Shown piece after piece: positions 57,901-64,000 of a stretch of DNA of 64,000 nucleotides. A program made the position numbers and the translations under genes. Source of the stretch: Ridgeia piscesae (taxonomy: Eukaryota > Annelida > Polychaeta > Sabellida > Siboglinidae); assembly GCA_025642075.2 (NCBI GenBank), contig JAODUO010001608.1:38501-102500 (forward strand), read 5' to 3'. Numbering within the stretch: the first letter of the stretch is position 1; the number at the start of each line of letters is the position of its first letter. Below the pieces are notes generated by a model, which did not search any database, was not told the origin of the DNA, and saw only the letters and a list, made by a program, of their open reading frames with translations.

Positions 57901-59881
57901 TTCAAAGTGTAACTGACAGTATCTATGATTTTGGAAGAATTGGCTTATTTTTTACCTGTGCAGTGATATTTCATGTAAAAAATTTGTTTTACCTATGCAA
58001 ATGACGGGTGGACGGGTTTCTGCATAAAGCTATGGAACTAACCAAACCAGAAGCCTTAGAACTTGAATGCAACAAACATGTACGTAGTGAGTGCTCTACC
58101 ATCTTTTCAGTTTGTCTTGTAAATGAGTAGGTTACTATCACCATTAATGTGTACTTAGATAGTAAACATTGCACTGTATAACATATAACAGCTGTGTTTT
58201 GGTTCCCCTTTACCTGTTGCAGGGTGGTCCACATCCAGGTATGCGTGCTGCGGCAGAGATGAAGAAACAGATGGCTCCACCTGGTGGTAACAGTGGTCGA
58301 GGCATGATGGGGATTGTTCTGCCAATGTATGCTGTTGGCATTGTCATATACTTGATTTACACATTGACAAAGGTACCATCAGACTTAAGTGTTATATCCC
58401 AAGCCATCCAACAGACTTATTGTCGCCACCCATCTCAGAAACAATTGAAGATCTATTCTAATGTTGCATTGATGTTTTGAAGGTACTGTCACTGTGTACA
58501 AGCAATACAATTTCATTGATTCATTTTAAAGCCACCTAGGGCTCTCTGGTAAATTGTCCTCACAGTTTTCCTTTTTTTAGTCCTTTGGGCCAAAAGTCCA
58601 TCACTTTGTGACCACCATCCACCATTAGCTCTCAGATCTCAGAAACCATTGAAGATCTGTTTTTTTCTTCAAATTTTGCATATACATTTCTGAGGGTATT
58701 TTCAATTGTACAACAAAATCACTAGTCTTTTATAAGGGCATCTTAGGGCCTCCCAAAAAGCAAAATGTAAAAATTGTGCCTGTTTCTGCCTGGGCTTTTA
58801 GCAGATCTCAGGACATGACCTGTGGTAATCTGTATATTCATGGGACTAGAGGTGACCCTCACCACATTGCTGGACAATTCCTGCCTTCTATTGTACATGG
58901 GGACTGACTAATTGCTCTCCAGTAGTGGTGGTGGTAGAGGCTGTATCAATAACTCAGTAGATCCGTGTTAAACTGGGCAGCCATTGCCTGCATGTTTTAA
59001 GCTATATTATAGCTACTGAACCTAGCCTCCAGACTTGGAGTCAAATGAGGCAGTCTGAATACCCAAAATATTGTCCAGGCAGTTGTCGAGCGAGCGACAT
59101 AGACATAATTGTTGTGATATTTGCTTATTGTGGTATTGTTTAACTGACTGGACATTCAGCATTAGTCTGACACAGTGATCTAACTGGAATAATTGCAGGT
59201 GTTTGGTGGTAAGAAGAAAGGTGATGATGATTACTTGACCAGTCACTTTAAAGAAGAAACAAAGAAAAAGAAACGTCACCGTTCTGATGAGGATGGAGAT
59301 CAGGCCAGTCAGTACCGCAAGGTGAAACAGAGCCAGAAAGACCTTGAGAAGTTACTGATAAAGGCTGATAAAGATGATCTCTGTGAGTCTGCTTAATTTT
59401 GCCTTGCCTTTACTGTAGATGGGGTTCTGCTACACTTCCATTTATTAATTACTGCATTAGTATGACCTACACATAATGTTCATTATATTCTAAACTTTGA
59501 TTAGTAGTAACTAAGCTGGACAGTTTTCTTTGTGTAGATGGTAGAAGTCAGTTCTTAACTTCTTATATAGAGCAGAGGACTGTGCTTGCAATCAAGACTG
59601 CACATATCAGATGTCTAAATATTTATGATAATAATTATGTTACTTTTAAGCAAGTGTAGTAATGTTTTTGATGTCAGCTATGTTACTGGTGTAACCTGTA
59701 GTTGTCAATTAGTGCTGATGAGGAATCCTCACTGACACATTTGTTTCATCCTGCTTCAGCGGAGTGTGACATGCGTGATTTGCGGCACCGCCTCTTGGAC
59801 ACCGAAAGACAGATGACCCGCATACTGCAGGCAATGCAGGATGTCCACGAGAAAGTGGCAGATCTCTCCAGTGGCTTGTCA
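54996..59881 (+). CDS. RIC3: RIC3, ER chaperone of nicotinic acetylcholine receptors (5' five exons, partial)
   Basis: Coding exons: 54996-55137, 56994-57085, 58223-58372, 59199-59382, 59760-59881, all with GT/AG sites and matching phases, giving 230 residues so far; later exons lie beyond the window. Residues about 5-25 form a hydrophobic segment (TVKTIAVFAIIFGCFAVLYP) as in the RIC3 N terminus. Residues 48-103 are a Gly/Pro/basic linker, as expected. GRGMMGIVLPMYAVGIVIYL (about 103-122) is the signature second membrane segment, matching the GRGLMG...IYG pattern of vertebrates. A Lys-rich acidic segment and a coiled coil follow at about 192-226 (heptad-like RHRLLDTERQMTRILQAMQD). RIC3 acts in the ER membrane in folding and assembly of nicotinic receptor subunits. 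The upstream in-frame ATG at 54927 is less likely, since the 54996 ATG aligns with the family start. Confidence 0.92.
55138..56993 (+). other. RIC3 intron 1, no gene seen
   Basis: AT-rich intron with donor GTAAGG at 55138 and acceptor TTTTTCAG ending at 56993. No recognisable repeat or coding frame was found in it. Confidence 0.6.
57183..57480 (+). repeat. Interspersed repeat family A, copy in RIC3 intron 2
   Basis: Begins TTTTAGACCAAAGGTCCAAT and contains ACTTATGGCATCAC and AAGGGCATCTCAGGGCCTCC, with internal deletions relative to the 23932 copy. Confidence 0.5.
58573..59010 (+). repeat. Interspersed repeat family A, copy in RIC3 intron 3
   Basis: Begins TTTAGTCCTTTGGGCCAAAA and runs to CAATAACTCAGTAGATCCG and GTTAAACTGGGCAGCC. 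A partial second copy lies just upstream (58380-58540), starting only a few bases after the exon 3 donor at 58373. Confidence 0.6.
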
Positions 59882-59972
59882 GTAAGTATACATCATCTAC
59901 CTGTATCAGTGACCTCAGTAGATTGTTTCACACACAGATGCTGCAATACTCCTATTGTTATGACTACAACTA

Positions 59973-60195
59973 GTCATGGCCAACATGAACTGATTTCACC
60001 TAGTCATGGCCAACATGAACTGATTTCACCTAGTCATGGCCAACATGAACTGATTTCACCTAGTCATGGCCAACATGAACTGATTTCACATAGTCATGGC
60101 CAACATGAACTGATTTCACCTAGTCATGGCCAACATGAACTGATTTCACCTAGTCATGGCCAACATGAACTGATTTCACCTAGTCATGGCCAACA
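59973..60195 (+). repeat. 30-bp minisatellite, left part, interrupted by a LINE
   Basis: About seven and a half units of 30 bp (AGTCATGGCCAACATGAACT plus GATTTCACCT). It starts about 90 bp after the donor of RIC3 exon 5 (59882). One CACA for CACC variant is at 60089. The Ser-His-Gly-Gln-His frame across it is intronic read-through. The same array resumes at 63801. Confidence 0.95.
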
Positions 60196-60809
60196 ACAAT
60201 AACCAGAAAGCGGCAGGGGGAAAAGTCAGCAACCAGGGAGATGCAAAACGGAGGAGCTACTCTGAAGCAGTGATCGAGGGGGCATTGAGAACAGAAAGGG
60301 TATTTATGGGAGACTCCATTTTGCGAAAGACAGACAGGACATTAAGCAAAGGAGAAGACGTTGTTGTTTGTCTTCCGGGGGCTAGGATAGAGCATGTGAC
60401 TGAACGGGTAGAGAACGTATTGGGGCATGGCCAAGGGGGGTCTATATTAGTACATGTAGGGACGAACAATGCAGACAGGGATGGAACAACCAGGATAGTA
60501 AAGAGATACAGAGAGTTGGTAGAGACACTGAAGAATACGAGAGTTGAACAGATCATACTCTCAGGAATCTTGCCAGTGATGAGGGGAAGGGGAACAACAT
60601 TTAGAAATTGCAAGAGGATGGCAATTAACGGACTATTAGAGCAGATGTGTGAAGAAGAAGGAGTTGGATTTGTAGATTTGTGGGGATATTTTGTTGGTAA
60701 AGAAGACATGTTTATGAGAGATGGCCTCCATCTAAGCGGAAAGGGCGCAGCAGTGTTCTCCGAGAACCTTCTTCGATCGATGAATAATGGAACAGGTTGC
60801 AACTTTTAA
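60186..60809 (+). pseudogene. LINE ORF1 remnant with SGNH/GDSL esterase-like domain
   Basis: An open frame of 207 codons. The first three and a third codons (ATG GCC AAC A) come from the minisatellite, so the start is not that of the element and the true N terminus is missing. The domain shows GDSI (block I, nucleophile Ser) near residue 43, HVGTNN (block III) near residue 93 and DGLHLS (block V, with the catalytic Asp and His) near residue 180. That is the SGNH hydrolase pattern found in ORF1 of many CR1/L2-clade LINEs, where it probably aids lipid or RNP interaction. The frame is intact from the breakpoint to the stop at 60807-60809, and it overlaps the start of ORF2 by 23 bp. Confidence 0.8.
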
Positions 60810-63800
60810 ACTAGTTTCGCAGGGGGGATACACAGAGAAGCCAAATACTAGAGGCATAGATACAGATAGCAAAAAGACATCAGCAAAGAACAGCCTGGAA
60901 AGCCCTACGGAATTTGGTTATAAATGTGTTTGTTTAAATGCAAGGAGCATAGTAAACAAAAGAAATGAACTAAGCATTATGGTAGAAGATATTGACCCTC
61001 ACATAATAGGTATAACTGAATCTTGGGCCACACCCGATATATCAGATGCCGAATTAGGAATGACAGGGTATGTAATGTTTAGGAAAGATAGATTAGGAAG
61101 AAGGGGAGGCGGAGTTATTTTATATATTAAAGAATCCATCCAAGCTTATGAAATAAAATTAGAAAAAGAAGCAGAATGTGAAGAAGCTATCTGGTGTAAC
61201 TTAGTTACAGGAAAGTCAACATTAACTGTTGGGTTAGTGTATCGGAGTCCAAACATAAGCATGGAAGAGAATGAAAAAATACATAACGCTATCAAAGAAG
61301 TGAGTAAACGGGACTGTATTATTATGGGGGATTTTAACCATGGGCATATACAGTGGACATCTCTACAGAGTACCGGAGAGAGGATCAAGAGTTTTTAAAT
61401 TTAGTACAAGATAGTTTCCTTTCTCAACATGTGTTAGAAGCAACCAGGGGCGAGAACGTGTTAGACATAGTATTGAGCTCACAGAAGGAATTTGTTGATA
61501 ATGTCAAGATATGTGAGCCACTGGGGTGTAGTGATCACAACCAGATACATTTTATCATCAAAGTAAAGGGAGAACGGAATAGAAAAATAAGGTACAGGAA
61601 AAATTTTCACAAAGGAAGATATAAGGACATGAGGGAATATTTAGCAAAGATAGACTGGAATAACACACTGAAGAATAAGACAGCAACAGAATGCTGGAAT
61701 ATTTTAAAGAGTGAAATTGACTGCATCGTTGACAAATTTGTCCCCTTGAAAAAACAGGGGAAACGGTCAAAGAAGAAACACTTATCGAAGGAAGCCATTA
61801 GAAAAATCAAGTACAAGCAAATGATGTGGAAGACATATAGACATACCGGAAGTGAAGAAGACTATAGCATTTATAAAGAAGCACTTAATCAAGCTACAGC
61901 TGAAATTAGAAATTCAAAGAGAAGCTACGAACAAAAATAGCTTTTAATATAAAACATGACAGCAAGAGTTTTTATGCGTATGTTCGAAGTAAACAGAAAG
62001 TTCAGGATAAGGTCGGACCTCTAGAAGGTAGTGATGGAAACATAATAACAGAGGGATTCTTAATGGCAGAAAACCTAAATGAGTACTTTAGTTCGGTGTT
62101 TACCAGGGAAGATATTAGTATATTACCAGTACTTGAGACTAAGTTCGAAGGGAGAGAGTTTGACTATTTAGGACAACTAATTGTAACCCCAACAATGGTA
62201 GCTATGAAAATAAGAGATATGAAGGAAAATAAATCACCTGGAGTGGATGGGATTCCTCCCAAATTACTATTGGAAATTGTAGAACAAATCAGCATACCGC
62301 TTGCAACAGTGTTCAATTTGTTATTAAAGGAGGGCATGGTTCCGTTAGAATGGAAAGAAGCAAACATTATACCATTATTTAAAAAAGGTTCGAGAAACAA
62401 GTCAGAGAACTATAGACCAGTGAGTTTAACATCAGTGATTTGCAAACTATTAGAAAGACTAATTAAAGATCACCTGGTTGATTTTCTTGTTAAAAATAAA
62501 TTGATAAACCCATCTCAACATGGGTTTTTAAAAGCGAGGTCATGCTTAACAAATATGTTATGTTTTTTTGGAAGATGTCACAAAGTGGCTAGATGAGGGA
62601 TCACCAGTAGATATAATCTACTTAGATTTTAAAAAAGCCTTTGACAAAGTGCCACACCAAAGACTACTACTTAAACTAAAGGCCCATGGCATAGGAAATG
62701 GTGTGATCAACTGGATAGAAAAATGGCTTATTGATAGAAGACAAAGAGTAGTAGTTGATGGGGAGGTTTCAAACTGGAAAGCGGTTTTGAGTGGAGTACC
62801 GCAGGGATCAGTACTGGGACCTATTTTATTCTTAATATATATCAATGATTTGGATGATGACATAACAAGCAAGGTGTTGAAGTTTGCGGACGACACAAAA
62901 GTGTTTAGGAAAATTAAAAGTGATGCAGATAGACAGCATTTACAAGATGATCTTAATAAGTTGATAGAATGGTCTGAGAAGTGGCAAATGCTGTTTAATT
63001 TTGGAAAGTGTAAGTGCCTTCACACAGGACATGGGAATGAAGATGCACAATATACAATGGGTGATACTGTACTAAATACTACCTTAAAGGAAAAGGACTT
63101 AGGGTTAACTATTAGTGCTGACATGAAGGTATCAGAGCAGTGTGGAATTGCAGCAGCGAAGGGAAACCAAATTCTTGGATTAATTAGGCGAAATATAGTG
63201 TACAAAGAAAAAGAACTAATAATACCGCTGTATAAAACAATAGTTAGGCCTCACTTAGAATATTGTATACAAGCATGGAGGCCATATCGCAAGAAGGATA
63301 TTGATATGCTAGAAAGAGTACAAAGGAGAGCAACCAAAATGATACAAAAACTCAGGAATATTAGTTATGAAATGCGTCTAAAAGAATGTGGTTTAACAAC
63401 ACTAGAAACCAGAAGATTGAGAGGAGATCAGATTGAGGTGTTTAAAATATTGAATGGATATGAAAATATTGACAGAAATATTTTTCACAGTCAAGGAAGA
63501 GAGAAGGACTAGAGGACATGGAGTTACATTAGCAAAGAAGCAGTGTAGACTAGATATTAGAAAATTTTCATTTTCACAAAGAACAGTAAACGAATGGAAC
63601 AGATTATCAGCTGATTGTGTAGGTGCTAGTAGTGTTAATATATTTTAAAATAAAATCGACATATACCTAAGAAGGGCGGGGTATACTTAGATAGATAGGT
63701 TGGACTCTCGATAAGCCAAATGGCTTCCTAGTCCACCTGCCATCTAGAGTTGAATCTCTAGGTGGCAATCTTGTTAAATCTTGTCTTGTTAAATCTTGTT
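60196..63800 (+). mobile_element. CR1/L2-type LINE, 5' truncated, inserted in the 30-bp minisatellite
   Basis: A 3.6-kb non-LTR retrotransposon with an esterase-type ORF1 and an endonuclease/reverse transcriptase ORF2, in RIC3 orientation. The 3' end lacks poly(A). It has a potential hairpin (CTAGAG at 63746 pairing with CTCTAG at 63757, and CCACCT with AGGTGG further out), followed by short tandem TCTTGTTAAA units, as in CR1/L2 elements. The array sequence AACA occurs at both joints (60192-60195 and 63801-63804), consistent with a 3-4 bp target duplication. Frame breaks make it inactive, yet it is otherwise nearly full length in ORF2, so the insertion is fairly young. Confidence 0.88.
60787..63648 (+). 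pseudogene. LINE ORF2: AP endonuclease and reverse transcriptase, frameshifted
   Basis: The endonuclease begins near 60922 (CLNARSIVNKRNEL), with GITESWA, GGGVILYI, YRSPN and GDFNHGHIQW in one frame; SDHNQIHF follows in the next frame at about 61530. The RT shows NKSPGVDGIPPKLL (62228), YRPVSLTS (62411), LDFKKAFDKVPH (62623), SGVPQGSVLGP and the catalytic FADDTKV (62883). The C-terminal part runs to about 63648. At least four frame changes occur, near 61385, 61930, 62560 (in a T7 run) and 63500. These may be decay or, for the T run, a sequencing error. No LTR or RNase H is present. The two proteins' order and the ORF1 type point to CR1/L2. Confidence 0.88.
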
Positions 63801-64000
63801 AACATGAACTGATTTCACCTAGTCATGGCCAACATGTTCTGATTTCACCTAGTCATGGCCAACATGAACTGATTTCACCTAGTCATGGCCAACATGAACT
63901 GATTTCACCTAGTCATGGCCAACATGAACTGATTTCACATAGTCATGGCCAACATGAACTGATTTCACCTAGTCATGGCCAACATGAACTGATTTCACCT
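63801..64000 (+). repeat. 30-bp minisatellite, right part, runs off the window
   Basis: Same 30-bp unit as 59973-60195, in the same orientation and phase after removal of the LINE. One unit has GTTCTG for GAACTG at 63836. The array continues past the window end, so its length is unknown. Confidence 0.95.

Noticed and set aside
59702..60202. A 166-codon frame from before RIC3 exon 5 through the 30-bp array
   Set aside because: The exon 5 acceptor (59759) and donor GTAAGT (59882) are clear. The rest is intron read-through with Ser-His-Gly-Gln-His from the repeat.

Overview
The window is nuclear DNA from an animal, most likely a marine invertebrate and plausibly a mollusc. The species call is inference from AT-rich introns, an invertebrate-style ZXDC, and CR1/L2- and Rex1-type LINEs. 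No prokaryotic features (operons, Shine-Dalgarno sites, CRISPR) are present. Three protein-coding genes could be assembled exon by exon from conserved protein sequence, GT/AG sites and intron phase.

Layout. 1-3200: a retroelement graveyard with LINE tails on both strands, a (TA)n tract and a GGCA/GGCAGA microsatellite. 3377-28467 (+): a ZXDC-like zinc-finger transcription factor with 14 coding exons and ten C2H2 fingers. 29.28-29.92 kb: an 11-copy 58-bp minisatellite just downstream. 30.9-32.4 kb: a decayed CR1/L2-like LINE. 54783-33250 (-): CNOT11, a CCR4-NOT subunit, complete in 12 coding exons and 456 codons. 54996-59881 (+): the 5' part of RIC3, an ER chaperone for nicotinic receptors, which starts 212 bp from the CNOT11 start in head-to-head orientation. 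60196-63800: a 3.6-kb CR1/L2-type LINE inserted in a 30-bp minisatellite inside a RIC3 intron; the array resumes at 63801 and runs off the window.

About a quarter of the window is tandem minisatellite: ten arrays with units of 24, 26, 29, 30, 31, 43, 45, 55 and 58 bp plus the GGCA tract. Several are anchored on exon boundaries. The 45-bp array (9.4-16.0 kb) carries in each unit a copy of the 3' splice site and first 16 bases of ZXDC exon 3. The 43-bp array (34.2-36.4 kb) carries in each unit the last 14 bases and 5' splice site of CNOT11 exon 10, and holds a decayed copy of that exon. The 29-bp array supplies the last codons and stop of CNOT11. The 26-bp array starts at the ZXDC exon 5 donor. 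This repeated relation between minisatellites and splice sites is the most unusual feature seen. The 31-bp array adds about 150 tandem hairpin-forming units to the CNOT11 pre-mRNA.

The introns also hold at least four TTAA-flanked piggyBac-like non-autonomous elements and several copies of two or three unnamed interspersed repeat families. The three genes have unrelated cell roles (transcription, mRNA deadenylation, receptor folding). Only CNOT11 and RIC3 look regulatorily linked, through a shared short promoter.
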